64,000 bases of DNA from Siphonobacter curvatus. GTDB taxonomy: Bacteria; Bacteroidota; Bacteroidia; Cytophagales; Spirosomataceae. The stretch is from contig NZ_PTRA01000001.1 in NCBI RefSeq assembly GCF_002943425.1, forward strand, positions 1,054,001 to 1,118,000, written 5' to 3'. Position 1 is the first letter of the stretch; the number at the start of each line of letters is the position of its first letter. Below are positions 44,059-53,165 of the stretch, piece by piece. The notes beneath the pieces were generated by a model, which did not search any database, was not told the DNA's origin, and saw nothing but the letters and a program-made list of their open reading frames with translations. A program made the position numbers and the translations under genes.

Positions 44059-46092
44059 TTATTTCCCCAGGCGTATTTTCACGCCTCCAAAGAAAGTACG
44101 ATCCGTCGCCGGTTCAAAATAACGGCCTCCGGCGGCATTGATCTGTACATTGGCAAAATAGCGTTGATTCAGGAGATTGTTGATGCCCACGAACGGTTCC
44201 AGCGACCAGTTGGTTCGCTTGATCTGCCAGCCCAGTCGCAGGTTGAGTAAGGAGTACGCATCCGTCCGAACGGCATTGGCATCGTCGGCGTAAAAAGTAC
44301 CGTTCCGGCGAAACTGCACAATGCCGTAGAAACCAGCGGGCCGGAAATACCGTACCTCGGCGTACCCAAAATGCGGCGGAATCCCCGGCAACTGATTGTT
44401 GTCGAACGTACCCGAAGTGGTACTGTAATGCAAGTATTTAAAGTTTGAGTAGGTGTAATTGACGAAAGCCGTAAGCCCTTCGGTAAGCTCTGCGGTGAGC
44501 CCCAGTTCTACGCCCCGGCGACGGGAGTTGCCGGCGTTTCGGTAGAAGGTACGACCTGGAAACTCAGTCAGCTGATACGGTACGATTTCACCGCGAACAT
44601 TGACCTGAAAAACGGCGGCGTCTACTTTCAGCCAGCCAAACGTAGCTTTCGTACCCAATTCGTAATTGTAAGCCCGCATGGGGCCTAACTCCGGATTGAA
44701 ACCGCCCAGGTTACTCGGATTATTGCCGAGTTCAGTCAGGGCGGGCGTTTCAAAGCTGGTTGAAAAATTGGCGTATACGCTGCGTTGCGGCTGATATTCC
44801 CAGTTCAGGCCCGCTGTGGGGCTAAAACGCTGGTAGGTGCGACGACCCGACTGATCCGCATCACTCAGGAAACGGTCTTTTACTTTTAATTGAATATCAT
44901 CGTAACGGGTGCCTACCGTCAGGGCTACGTTTTTACCGAAGCCAAATTCCTGCAACAGATACGCTCCAATGTTACGAAAAGTCTCCACCTGGTTGAGTGT
45001 CTCGGCACCGCTGTTACCCTCCTGATTATCGTTTCGTTTGCGGTTATCCTGTTGGTTTTCAAGGTCAATACCCGCTTTTAAGCGGTACGAAACTGAGCCA
45101 AACTGATCGGTATACTGATAGCTGGCTCCACCGCCCGTAAAGTTTCGGATGAACTGCACATTGCCACCCGCCTGAAAAGCTAGCCGGTTTTCGAAATCGC
45201 GGTTGGTCCAGAAGGCCCGGGCCTGTACCTGATGTTTCGTACCCAGCGACTGATCATACACCACGGCGGTGCGGTGTTGCGTGGCTCCCGAGAACGCCTG
45301 GAACTGTACATTTTGCGGACGAGCCATCCGACGGTTCTGTTCCACCTGCTGCATCGTCAGACCACCGGGGTCCTGAGCGGTGTTTTTCGCAAAGTTGTAC
45401 AGAAAGGTTAGTTTGGCCGTAGCACTGAGTTCGTGCTGGAATTTTACGTTGAAAAGCCAGTTATTCATGGCGGCGTACTCGCGATAGCCGTCCTGTTGAT
45501 TGCGACTGGCGTTGATGAGCAGGGACGAACGCTGCCATTTCTGACCGACCTTGATCTGGTACCGCTGAAATCCGTAACTGCCCGCGATGGCCTGAGCTTC
45601 GGCGAAGTTGCTGGTCGGCGTTTCCGTGGTATAGGAGAGGATACCGCCCGAAGCATTACCGTACAAAGCCGAGGACGCTCCCCGAATGACTTCCAGTTGC
45701 CCCAGACTGCCCACGTCGAAATTATTAACTTTTGCCTGTCCATCGGGTGTTGATTCGGGAATGCCGTCGAGTAGAACTTTCAGGCCCCGAATGCCGAAAG
45801 AAGAGCGGGCTCCGAAACCCCGGATGGAAATGCGTAAATCCTGAGCGAAGTTGTCTGGATTCTGGGCAAATACGCCGGGGATAGCACCCATGGCATCGAA
45901 TAACGAAAGCTGCGGTTGACCTACCTGCAGGCGATACTGGCTCAGCACCGATACGGCAAAAGGGCTACGATTTTCGGCCACATTTAGTCGCGTGGACTGA
46001 ATCTCAACGGGGTTCAGATTTCGCGTACGAAGGCTGTCCGATTGAGCCCAGGTAAAGAAGGGTATTCCAACAAAAAGTAGAGCAAGACGCAT
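44059..46092 (-). CDS. TonB-dependent outer-membrane receptor
   Basis: 677-residue siderophore- or metal-type receptor without the carboxypeptidase-like extension of SusC proteins. The signal peptide (MRLALLFVGIPFFTWA) is followed by a plug with PVEIQSTRLNV (TonB-box-like), GVFAQNPDNFAQDLRISIRG, FGIRGLKVLLDGIPESTPDG and EVIRGASSALYGNASGG. A 22-strand-type barrel follows, ending in FFGGVKIRLGK with the TonB-receptor C-terminal pattern. Substrate cannot be read; FecA-like iron chelate receptors are closest by style. The AraC-type regulator starts divergently 155 bases away. Confidence 0.93.
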   Translation of the reverse strand: MRLALLFVGIPFFTWAQSDSLRTRNLNPVEIQSTRLNVAENRSPFAVSVLSQYRLQVGQPQLSLFDAMGAIPGVFAQNPDNFAQDLRISIRGFGARSSFGIRGLKVLLDGIPESTPDGQAKVNNFDVGSLGQLEVIRGASSALYGNASGGILSYTTETPTSNFAEAQAIAGSYGFQRYQIKVGQKWQRSSLLINASRNQQDGYREYAAMNNWLFNVKFQHELSATAKLTFLYNFAKNTAQDPGGLTMQQVEQNRRMARPQNVQFQAFSGATQHRTAVVYDQSLGTKHQVQARAFWTNRDFENRLAFQAGGNVQFIRNFTGGGASYQYTDQFGSVSYRLKAGIDLENQQDNRKRNDNQEGNSGAETLNQVETFRNIGAYLLQEFGFGKNVALTVGTRYDDIQLKVKDRFLSDADQSGRRTYQRFSPTAGLNWEYQPQRSVYANFSTSFETPALTELGNNPSNLGGFNPELGPMRAYNYELGTKATFGWLKVDAAVFQVNVRGEIVPYQLTEFPGRTFYRNAGNSRRRGVELGLTAELTEGLTAFVNYTYSNFKYLHYSTTSGTFDNNQLPGIPPHFGYAEVRYFRPAGFYGIVQFRRNGTFYADDANAVRTDAYSLLNLRLGWQIKRTNWSLEPFVGINNLLNQRYFANVQINAAGGRYFEPATDRTFFGGVKIRLGK

Positions 46093-46246
46093 AAGAAGCC
46101 GGAGGGCAATCCGTGTAAATAGATTTTGATACAGGAATAACTTTCAATCAACGCAAATCGTTTTATCTTATAAATAGAATAAATTGGATATTGTCGTTAT
46201 CTTTCGGCAACAGAGATAAAGCTCTCACCCTTAAGATTTTAATGCT

Positions 46247-47170
46247 ATGAAATCGGATTCACTGTTTGATCTCAGAAGTCATTTAAAAAATCGCCGGCTC
46301 GATCAGGTGGTTGAAAACCGAACGGCCTATACGCTAAATACGGCGGAACTTACGATCTACGAAACCCATGCTCAGGCCGAGGCCGTTGAGCTGACCTTCC
46401 ATAACCCGGTACTGACCAGCATGATTCGTGGTAAAAAAGTCATGCATCTGGATGATACACCGGACTTTGATTATCACCCCGGTGAGTCGGTACTGGTACC
46501 GAGTGAAAAAACCATGCGAATCGATTTTCCGGAAGCTACGTTTCAGAGTCCGACGCAGTGTCTGGCTCTGGCCATTGCTCAGGATGAGATTACAAAATTT
46601 ACGAACCAGCTCAACGAAACGGTTCCGTTGATTGATTCGACTTCGGGTTGGCGGTGGTCGGAAAGCAGTTTTTATTTTTCCAATACCTCAACGATCAACG
46701 CACTGATTGCCCGGCTCATCGACATTTTTACCGAAAACAATCCGGCCAAGGAATTCTTCGCCGATCTGGTACTCAAGGAGCTAACCATTCGACTCATCCA
46801 GACGCAGGCCCGTCGTCTACTCCTGGATCAGGGGCAGAAACAGACTACTACTAATCGCTGGATGTACATCACGCAGTACATTCAGGAAAACCTGCACACG
46901 GCCTTCAACATACGTCAGCTAGCGGATAAGGCCTGCATGAGCGAACCTAATTTTTATCGGCAGTTTAAGGCCCAGTTTGGTCTCTCGCCACTGGAATTTA
47001 TTAATCAACAACGTATCCGACTGGCTCAGCAATTACTGAAAACCACCAGTCGCAGCGTCAGTGACATCAGCGTAACCTGCGGATTCAATAACCTCAATCA
47101 CTTCCTGAAACTCTTTAAACGGTACAATCAGCTGACGCCGTTGCAGTATCGAGCTTCGGGGTTGTTTTAA
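46247..47170 (+). CDS. AraC-family transcriptional regulator
   Basis: 307 residues. The N-terminal cupin-like sensor domain of the AraC_N type (about 20-190; NPVLTSMIRGKKVMHLDD and PGESVLVPSEKTMRIDFPEA) is followed by two HTH motifs in the last 100 residues (YIQENLHTAFNIRQLADKAC and RSVSDISVTCGFNNLNHFLK, ending in the RYNQLTPLQYR signature). It lies just upstream of the aldehyde dehydrogenase on the same strand and is divergent from a TonB receptor. This type of regulator commonly controls alcohol or aldehyde dehydrogenase genes, so ALDH is the likely target (inference). Confidence 0.9.
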   Translation: MKSDSLFDLRSHLKNRRLDQVVENRTAYTLNTAELTIYETHAQAEAVELTFHNPVLTSMIRGKKVMHLDDTPDFDYHPGESVLVPSEKTMRIDFPEATFQSPTQCLALAIAQDEITKFTNQLNETVPLIDSTSGWRWSESSFYFSNTSTINALIARLIDIFTENNPAKEFFADLVLKELTIRLIQTQARRLLLDQGQKQTTTNRWMYITQYIQENLHTAFNIRQLADKACMSEPNFYRQFKAQFGLSPLEFINQQRIRLAQQLLKTTSRSVSDISVTCGFNNLNHFLKLFKRYNQLTPLQYRASGLF

Positions 47171-47172
47171 TG

Positions 47173-47510
47173 AGGTTTGAGTAGTTTGATCAGGTTTGAA
47201 TAAGTTTAAAGTTTGAAAAGGTTGGAGTCGCTTGAGTGCTATAAGCAGGCTCAGTGGGTTTCGTGAGGTTTAAATTTTGATCAGCTATAGTTCTGAGTTG
47301 GTACTTAAACCATTTGATCAGGTTTGAAGCAGTTTACAATTGCTTCAAACCTGATCAAACTTTTTTCAAACTACTGCAACTTTTTTCAAACCCCCTGAAC
47401 CTATCTCACACCCCAAACTTGTTCAACCCTTAAACCTTATCAAACTACTCAAACCTACTCAGACTTGAAACCTGCTCAAACCCTCTTCCCACTCAATTTG
47501 ATAGAATCGT
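47173..47510. repeat. Nested inverted repeat of GT-rich and AC-rich arms (locus A)
   Basis: Starts right after the AraC stop. Outer arms 47173-47195 and 47434-47456 are complementary over 23 bases with one mismatch (word AGGTTTGAGTAGTTTGAT). Inside, TTTGATCAGGTTTGAAGCA (47313-47331) and 47341-47359 form a perfect 19-bp hairpin with a 9-base loop, and 47184-47199 repeats its first 16 bases directly. From 47341 to 47500 the plus strand is dominated by TCAAAC words. No coding frame. Confidence 0.85.
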
Positions 47511-47594
47511 TCTCTTGCTTTGATAGGATCATTCCAACAAAAAATGGTGTATTATCCGAACTTTGTGGTAGTAAACCTCTTAAACACGATTAAT

Positions 47595-49118
47595 ATGGAA
47601 GCGACACTCGAGGCTCCGGTTCGGACGGATCATCCGACTTTTAAAGAACGATACGAAAATTTCATTGGTGGCAAATGGGTAGCTCCGGCTCGTGGTCAGT
47701 ACTTCGATAATATTTCTCCCGTTGATGGTAAGGTGTTTTGTCAGGTAGCCCGTTCGACTGCCGAAGATATAGAAAAGGCTCTGGACGCGGCTCATGCGGC
47801 TTTTCCGGTCTGGTCCAAAACGTCGGTAGCCGCCCGTAGTAATGTGCTACTGAAAATTGCCGACCGCATTGAACAGAACCTGGAGTATCTGGCGAAAATA
47901 GAAACCATTGATAACGGCAAACCCCTACGGGAAACGCTGGCGGCTGATTTACCGCTGGTCGTTGATCATTTCCGGTACTATGCGGGGGTCATTCGGGCGG
48001 AAGAAAGCTCGGTGGCCGAACTCGATTCCACAACCGTTTCATTGAATATCCACGAACCCATCGGGGTAGTAGGTCAGATCATTCCCTGGAATTTTCCGCT
48101 TCTGATGGCTACCTGGAAAGTAGCTCCGGCTCTGGCAGCGGGCTGTACCATCGTACTGAAACCCGCCGAACAAACGCCGACCAGTATTCTGATTTTGATG
48201 GAACTGGTGGGTGATTTATTACCCGAAGGCGTACTAAACGTAGTAAACGGATTTGGACTGGAAGCGGGCAAACCGCTGGCTTCGTCGAATCGGGTGGCAA
48301 AGGTTGCCTTTACGGGTGAAACGACCACGGGCCGCCTCATCCTGCAATACGCCGCTGAAAACCTGATTCCGGCTACGATGGAACTGGGAGGGAAATCGCC
48401 CAACATCATTTTCCCGAGTGTGATGGACAAGGACGATGAGTTTCTGGACAAAGCCGTGGAAGGAGCCGTACTGTTTGCTCTTAATCAGGGTGAAATCTGT
48501 ACCTGTCCTTCGCGTTTGCTGGTACACGAATCGATTTACGAGAAGTTTATTGAGAAAGTCATTGCCCGTACCAAAGCGATTAAAATGGGCAGTCCGCTTG
48601 CCCCGGATACCATGCTGGGAGCCCAGGCTTCGAAAGATCAGTACGAAAAGATTCTCTCGTACATCGAAATTGGGAAGCAGGAAGGAGCTGAAGTATTGAC
48701 GGGTGGAGCGGCATTCCATCAGAATAGCGGACTGGAAAACGGCTACTACATTCAACCGACCATTCTGAAAGGACATAACAAAATGCGGATTTTCCAGGAG
48801 GAAATCTTCGGCCCGGTCTTGTCCGTAACCACCTTTAAGGATACGGAAGAAGCTATCGCCATTGCCAACGACACGTTATACGGTCTCGGTGCTGGCGTCT
48901 GGACCCGCGATGCTCACGAACTCTATACGGTACCACGGGCCATTCAGGCGGGCCGAGTATGGGTCAACTGCTACCACGCGTATCCGGCTCACGCTCCGTT
49001 TGGTGGATACAAGAAATCAGGTTTCGGTCGAGAAACGCACAAAATGATGCTGAGCCACTACCGCCAAACCAAAAACATGCTGATTTCTTACGATAAGAAT
49101 AAGTTGGGATTCTTTTAA
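47595..49118 (+). CDS. NAD-dependent aldehyde dehydrogenase (ExaC/AldA-like)
   Basis: Oxidises aldehydes, probably acetaldehyde or chloroacetaldehyde type, to acids. 507 residues from the ATG at 47595; the frame extends 25 codons upstream from a TTG, but that stretch does not look like the family. Motifs: [37 protein letters not shown]-type loop as [19 protein letters not shown] (general-base Glu) and the catalytic cysteine in [14 protein letters not shown]. The Cys-x-Cys motif and the following DUF779 gene are typical of the ExaC/acetaldehyde group. Bipartite repeats flank the gene on both sides. Confidence 0.93.
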   Translation: MEATLEAPVRTDHPTFKERYENFIGGKWVAPARGQYFDNISPVDGKVFCQVARSTAEDIEKALDAAHAAFPVWSKTSVAARSNVLLKIADRIEQNLEYLAKIETIDNGKPLRETLAADLPLVVDHFRYYAGVIRAEESSVAELDSTTVSLNIHEPIGVVGQIIPWNFPLLMATWKVAPALAAGCTIVLKPAEQTPTSILILMELVGDLLPEGVLNVVNGFGLEAGKPLASSNRVAKVAFTGETTTGRLILQYAAENLIPATMELGGKSPNIIFPSVMDKDDEFLDKAVEGAVLFALNQGEICTCPSRLLVHESIYEKFIEKVIARTKAIKMGSPLAPDTMLGAQASKDQYEKILSYIEIGKQEGAEVLTGGAAFHQNSGLENGYYIQPTILKGHNKMRIFQEEIFGPVLSVTTFKDTEEAIAIANDTLYGLGAGVWTRDAHELYTVPRAIQAGRVWVNCYHAYPAHAPFGGYKKSGFGRETHKMMLSHYRQTKNMLISYDKNKLGFF

Positions 49119-49289
49119 TGCGTTTTGAGTTTAGGGTTGGGGGTTTTGAGTTAGGGCTCTCATGTGGTTGGTTATTGATACAATAGAAGTTGACAGTGGT
49201 TTTTAAAGTCACGAATTGAGCTGTATCAGCTAGCCTCTGATTTGGGAAAATCCAACTCTAAACTTAAAACCCTAAACTCATCAACTCCT
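49119..49289. repeat. GT-rich/AC-rich inverted spacer (locus B)
   Basis: The GT-rich arm begins at the ALDH stop. TGAGTTTAGGGTT (49126-49138) is the exact complement of 49268-49280, and further GT words (GGGGGTTTTGAGTTAGGG) face AC words (AACTCTAAACTTAAAACCC). The AC arm ends 9 bases before the DUF779 start codon. Confidence 0.8.
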
Positions 49290-49667
49290 ATGGTTGCTCG
49301 CGTTTTAATTACCGATGCGGCGAAAGCCATTATTGATCAACTGCGGGAAGAGCATGGTGAGCTACTATTTCACCAAAGCGGCGGCTGTTGTGATGGATCT
49401 TCGCCGATGTGTTTTCCCATACATGATTTCAAGATTGGTAGTCACGATGTATTACTGGGACGCGTACACGGCTGTGATTTTTACATGAGTGATTTTCAGT
49501 TTGAATACTGGCAACACACGCAATTAACGCTGGACGTAGTACCGGGACGCGGGGCTAGTTTTTCGGCGGAAATTCCGTTAGGCGTAAGGTTTCTGATTCG
49601 TTCGCGACTTTTTACGGAAGAGGAGTTGCAAAATCTGGAACCTGTTTCCGTTGGTGGAGCGGTATAA
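49290..49667 (+). CDS. DUF779 protein, partner of aldehyde dehydrogenase
   Basis: 125 residues from ATG 49290; the 16 in-frame codons upstream fall in the AC-rich repeat and are rejected. The family pattern is complete: ARVLITDAAKAIIDQLREEH, FHQSGGCCDGSSPMCFP with three conserved cysteines, GRVHGCDFYMSDFQFEYWQH and LTLDVVPGRGASFSAEIP. DUF779 genes occur almost always beside ExaC-type aldehyde dehydrogenases. The cysteines suggest a metal- or redox-dependent helper, but the biochemical role is not established. Confidence 0.9.
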   Translation: MVARVLITDAAKAIIDQLREEHGELLFHQSGGCCDGSSPMCFPIHDFKIGSHDVLLGRVHGCDFYMSDFQFEYWQHTQLTLDVVPGRGASFSAEIPLGVRFLIRSRLFTEEELQNLEPVSVGGAV

Positions 49668-49687
49668 ATGCTTCATCAACGTCCGCT

Positions 49688-49721
49688 AGAGCTTCGGGTG
49701 AAAACCCGGAGCTCTTTTTTT
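49688..49721 (+). terminator. Terminator after the DUF779 gene
   Basis: AGAGCTTCGGGT (49688-49699) pairs with ACCCGGAGCTCT (49704-49715) with one G-U pair and a 4-base loop, then seven T's. Confidence 0.9.
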
Positions 49722-49839
49722 GTTGGCGTTGGTTGATTGAAAAGGATGAGGTTAGTTACAGGCGGGGCTTACAGCGATAGTAATAGTGGTTTGAAGGGTA
49801 GCGGTTTCTTCAGGGTCGGCATGAAGATCGAACCTCTTA

Positions 49840-49855
49840 CGTATGCATTCCATGC
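49840..49855 (-). repeat. Copy of dispersed word GCATGGAATGCATACG
   Basis: Exact 16-base match, in reverse orientation, to 57705-57720; 14 bases are shared with 57783-57796 and 12 with 25220-25231. It lies in a 140-base spacer between two terminators with no gene. Confidence 0.6.
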
Positions 49856-49865
49856 GAGGTGTTTG

Positions 49866-49914
49866 AACAGAAAGAAAGGCTCAGGATTACCTATCCTGAG
49901 CCTTTCTTTCTGTT
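49866..49914. terminator. Terminator with perfect 22-bp stem
   Basis: The arm at 49866-49887 (AACAGAAAGAAAGGCTCAGG plus two bases) exactly complements 49893-49914 around the 5-base loop TACCT. It lies just beyond the stop of the minus-strand FAD-protein gene. Confidence 0.85.
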
Positions 49915-49932
49915 TGATTAATCAATTGAACC

Positions 49933-51648
49933 CTAGACCGACGCAGGTTCAAGAGCCAGAATGTGTCCGATGATCCGGGCCGAAGCTTCCTGGGCGAAAT
50001 CAAGTCCGGAATAATCGGGATTGTATCCACCCATGTATGGAACAGCCATATTGAAGATACGATCGCTAGCTACGCCTTGGGGATCGACAATCTGGAAATC
50101 GTCGGTGATGGTAATGCCGGGCACTTGCATATAGTAGGTGCCCTGGCTATCCTGACTGACGGTTTTCGGATTTTCATCCATCGCTTCTTTCCCCGCCTGA
50201 GCCGATTGAAAGGCCAGCCGGGCCTGACTGACACACTTCGCCTGCTTCAAACTTTCAAAAGGAAACGAATCCACATTCAAGTGCGGTTGTCCTACGCAGT
50301 CAACGTACGTTGTGTAGGTCTGCGACTGGGGCTTTCCGGCTTCATCCGTGTACTGATAACGAATGCCTCCCTCGGGCTGCGGTTCTACCTCACTGTCCGA
50401 TCCTACGGCAATCAGGCTAAGCCGACCTGCGGTGTGCAACGCCAGTAATTCTTCAGCCGAGCTTTGGGGCACGAAGGCAATAACCAGCGAAATCAACGGC
50501 ATCAGTACTTTCGTTAAACGATGCATATCTTCCGCCGAGAAATACTTGGCGGGATAGTTTAGCGAGAAACTCAGAGCCGCCAGCATTTCCTTCCAGTAAA
50601 TCGACTCGCGATGCCGAATGGATTGAGCCGCTTCCTGATACTCCGCCCGAAATAAATCGAAAGGATCGGTTTGTTCGCGTTGGGCCATCATGGTTTCCAC
50701 GAACTCCTCCAGCTTCATATCCTTGATTTGATCGTAAAAGTCGGGATCTTTGGTTTTAAAGGATTGCTTGAAGTTTTCATCAAAGACAAAATCCAGCGAC
50801 AAGAAGCCCTCGTTACTGGCCCGATTGGCGGCAATCGATGCTTCATCCATCAATGCATCGCGGGTTACCAGCGGCTCTTCCAGGTGGAAGCGGATGGCTG
50901 GTAAGAAACCATCCCGGGAATGAAGCACCATCCGGAAATTAGGGGCATCACTTTCAAAAACAACTTTACCTGCTTCGTTACGACGGAAGGTGCCATTGGC
51001 ACGGGCCAGGGTACGGAGGGCATCAATAGCCGTGAGCGAAGCCCCGCGTAAGGCAATTGTCTGGTTGTAAACGCCCCGAAGTTTGGCGGGCGGATAGGGT
51101 GAATCGAAGTACCCCGGAATTTTCCCTTCGTGCGATTTAGGCCAGTCGTGACCCGTACAAATAATTACCGCATCGAACGAAAAACGGTCCTTTTTATTGA
51201 CTTCCACCGAAACACGTTGCTGATCGGGCTCATCGATAATATCCGTTACCGAACTTCCCAAATGAACGTTGGTAACCAGTCCCAGTTGCTGGGCCTTTTC
51301 CTGTAATAGGAAAAACTGGTCGGAAAGGTACTGTCCAAACAGTAATCGTGGCAACACGCGATAGGAGTGAAAGCTTTGGCGATCAATCCCAAACCTTTGT
51401 AGGGTTTCTTCGGGTAAGGTTTGAATCCACTCTCGCACGGAAGTCACTAATGGTGGAATTTCGTTACCGGAAACATTGGTAATATGTTCAACATTCGCCC
51501 CCTCTGAACTATAAGGCATACCGGCCCCCAACTGCTGTTTGCTTTCAAAGATGTCAATCGTTACATCCGAGGGGTGTCTTTCGACCAATTGTTTGTAAAC
51601 GTATAGTCCACTGGGTCCAGCCCCCAGAATGGCGATGTGTTTTTTCAC
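49933..51648 (-). CDS. FAD/NAD(P)-binding protein (NAD_binding_9 type)
   Basis: 571 residues, soluble. The N-terminal dinucleotide motif IAILGAGPSGLYVYKQL is followed by DIFESKQQLGAGMPYSSEGA, then a mid-protein second Rossmann-like region with VIICTGHDWPKSHEG, and late YTTYVDCVGQPHLNVDSFPF. The pattern fits the large FAD/NAD(P)-binding family that includes HcgG-like and ornithine-monooxygenase-like proteins. Substrate unknown. It lies alone between a strong terminator and a 330-base gene-free spacer. Confidence 0.82.
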   Translation of the reverse strand: MKKHIAILGAGPSGLYVYKQLVERHPSDVTIDIFESKQQLGAGMPYSSEGANVEHITNVSGNEIPPLVTSVREWIQTLPEETLQRFGIDRQSFHSYRVLPRLLFGQYLSDQFFLLQEKAQQLGLVTNVHLGSSVTDIIDEPDQQRVSVEVNKKDRFSFDAVIICTGHDWPKSHEGKIPGYFDSPYPPAKLRGVYNQTIALRGASLTAIDALRTLARANGTFRRNEAGKVVFESDAPNFRMVLHSRDGFLPAIRFHLEEPLVTRDALMDEASIAANRASNEGFLSLDFVFDENFKQSFKTKDPDFYDQIKDMKLEEFVETMMAQREQTDPFDLFRAEYQEAAQSIRHRESIYWKEMLAALSFSLNYPAKYFSAEDMHRLTKVLMPLISLVIAFVPQSSAEELLALHTAGRLSLIAVGSDSEVEPQPEGGIRYQYTDEAGKPQSQTYTTYVDCVGQPHLNVDSFPFESLKQAKCVSQARLAFQSAQAGKEAMDENPKTVSQDSQGTYYMQVPGITITDDFQIVDPQGVASDRIFNMAVPYMGGYNPDYSGLDFAQEASARIIGHILALEPASV

Positions 51649-51980
51649 AGCTTCAACAAATGAGTTAGATCTATTCTATACGTTATTAACAAATTTCAAC
51701 TCATAGTGTTCTGAATAATAACATTTAGCTGATAATCAGAAGTGTAAGCAGTGGTTGAGTAGGTCTAACAGGATAATTACGGATGCTTCTTGGCTAAGAT
51801 ACTAAAGGAATTTTTGCCGGTTAAATGGAACGGTGTAGTATAAACGTTTAAAATTGATATGTGTTAAAACGTTACGAGGGAAGGATCGGAAGAGCAACTA
51901 TGATTTTAATAAAGTCTACCGAATGGGGCACCAGCAGGGGTGCGGGCTGAAACGAGGCTTCTTTGCTGTCTGGACGATAC
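51649..51980. other. Gene-free spacer upstream of the FAD protein gene
   Basis: 332 bases, A/T-rich, without a supported coding frame. A small inverted repeat (GCACC and GGTGC, 51928-51943) has no T-run. Nothing else is recognisable. Confidence 0.4.
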
Positions 51981-52514
51981 TTACAAGGCCCGTTGCAGAC
52001 CCCAGTCGAGATAGCATTGATTGATTTCCCGCCGGGATGTGAGCCGAATTTTAGGAAGTTCCGCCTGATTGAATAGTTGCGTGTATCGCTTCCGATTTTT
52101 AGGCGTAATGACCAGAATGCGATGAAGCATCGCCCATTTGAGGCTATCCCGTCCGCCTTCCAGGCTACCCGCTCGATGGGATTGAAAAAGCGTTCGGTAC
52201 ACGTAGCGGACCAGGCTGGTTAAGGTAGAAACGTCCAGTACGATCAGGCCGGTTGCCCGTTGAAATCGCTGTAGCATACAAACGGTATAGTTCCCATCCA
52301 TCACCCAGCGATCACCCGAGATAGCTGCATCGTGTAAGGCAACAAATTCGTCGCGTGGGCGTACGTCCCAGTTGGTATGGGGCCAATGATAAAACTGATC
52401 GAGATGGATGACTTCCAGGTTACACTTCTGACCAATGGCCTGAGCAAGCGTAGACTTACCACTGTTGGAAGGCCCCAAAATGCAGATACGATCTCCGAGT
52501 TCTGAAAGATCCAT
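51981..52514 (-). CDS. P-loop kinase-like protein (DNA topology modulation/FlaR type)
   Basis: 177 residues from the ATG complementary to 52512-52514, which directly precedes the nucleotide fold; the frame runs further upstream into the NUDIX gene. It has P-loop ICILGPSNSGKSTLAQAIG, an adenylate-kinase-like IHLDQFYHWPHTNWDVRP, GDRWVMDGNY and an Arg-rich lid (YRTLFQSHRAGSLEGGRDS). These match the FlaR/topology-modulation family, small ATPases whose substrate is not known. It lies 58 bases downstream of the NUDIX gene on the same strand. Confidence 0.82.
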   Translation of the reverse strand: MDLSELGDRICILGPSNSGKSTLAQAIGQKCNLEVIHLDQFYHWPHTNWDVRPRDEFVALHDAAISGDRWVMDGNYTVCMLQRFQRATGLIVLDVSTLTSLVRYVYRTLFQSHRAGSLEGGRDSLKWAMLHRILVITPKNRKRYTQLFNQAELPKIRLTSRREINQCYLDWGLQRAL

Positions 52515-52572
52515 AGCAAAAAACGAATGAAGTGAGCGTTTGTAGCGATTCGATGGACTTTTGCTGGAAACG

Positions 52573-53121
52573 TTACAACGCAGTGGATTCAATCCGGCTT
52601 AAAATCTCTAGGAAAATGGTTTCCAGCGGAATGAAATTCAGGCCCGTACCTGGGTTTTCCAAGGCCTGTCGAACCTGATGGATGGGTACGAAACGCAGCT
52701 CGCTGATTTCTTCCGGCTGGGGTATGAAGGCGGTAATGGGAAGTTGCGTTTTCCAGACAAAGACACCCGCGAACTCCCGATCGTACAATTGGGTATGGGC
52801 ATCGAAGCCGTCTATCTTCCAGACGTCAATGAAGTGTAATTCCGAAGAAGGAACGGGATACGAAAGCTCCTCGCGTACTTCCCGGAGGGCAGCCGTTCGG
52901 TAGTTTTCGCCCGGTTGCAGATGACCAGCAATGGATACGTCCCAAAGGTTTGCGAAAAGGTCTTTATCGGGATGGCGAAGATTGAGTAAGAGTTCCCGCT
53001 GATTATTAATCACCCATACTTCGGTGCTACGGTGCCAGTCTCCTTCGAGGTGTACGTCGGACCGGGCTTTGGTTTGCCAGCGGGGCAAATTCTGCTCCGT
53101 ATAGAGTTCAAAATATTCCAT
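52573..53121 (-). CDS. NUDIX hydrolase (isopentenyl-diphosphate isomerase-like subgroup)
   Basis: 182 residues. The Nudix box spans residues 66-88: GHLQPGENYRTAALREVREE and on, complete except that the final Gly is Ser. The upstream HRSTEVWVINNQRELLLNLR resembles the Idi/YfcD branch, whose members hydrolyse nucleotide diphosphate derivatives or isomerise IPP. The catalytic Cys and Glu of true Idi cannot be placed, so hydrolase is the safer name. Same strand as, and just downstream of, the cysteine desulfurase gene. Confidence 0.88.
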   Translation of the reverse strand: MEYFELYTEQNLPRWQTKARSDVHLEGDWHRSTEVWVINNQRELLLNLRHPDKDLFANLWDVSIAGHLQPGENYRTAALREVREELSYPVPSSELHFIDVWKIDGFDAHTQLYDREFAGVFVWKTQLPITAFIPQPEEISELRFVPIHQVRQALENPGTGLNFIPLETIFLEILSRIESTAL

Positions 53122-53165
53122 GGTTTGGGGATAGAAGATTCCCCCAATATTCGGAAAAATCTGGC

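Noticed and set aside
47171-47510. CRISPR-like interpretation of the TTTGATCAGG repeats
   Set aside because: Repeats are not evenly spaced, alternate in orientation and have no unique spacers; no cas genes are present.
49737-49973. 78-residue plus-strand frame after the DUF779 gene
   Set aside because: It starts in a spacer, runs through a 22-bp terminator stem and into the antisense of the FAD-protein gene, and its sequence has no protein-like pattern.
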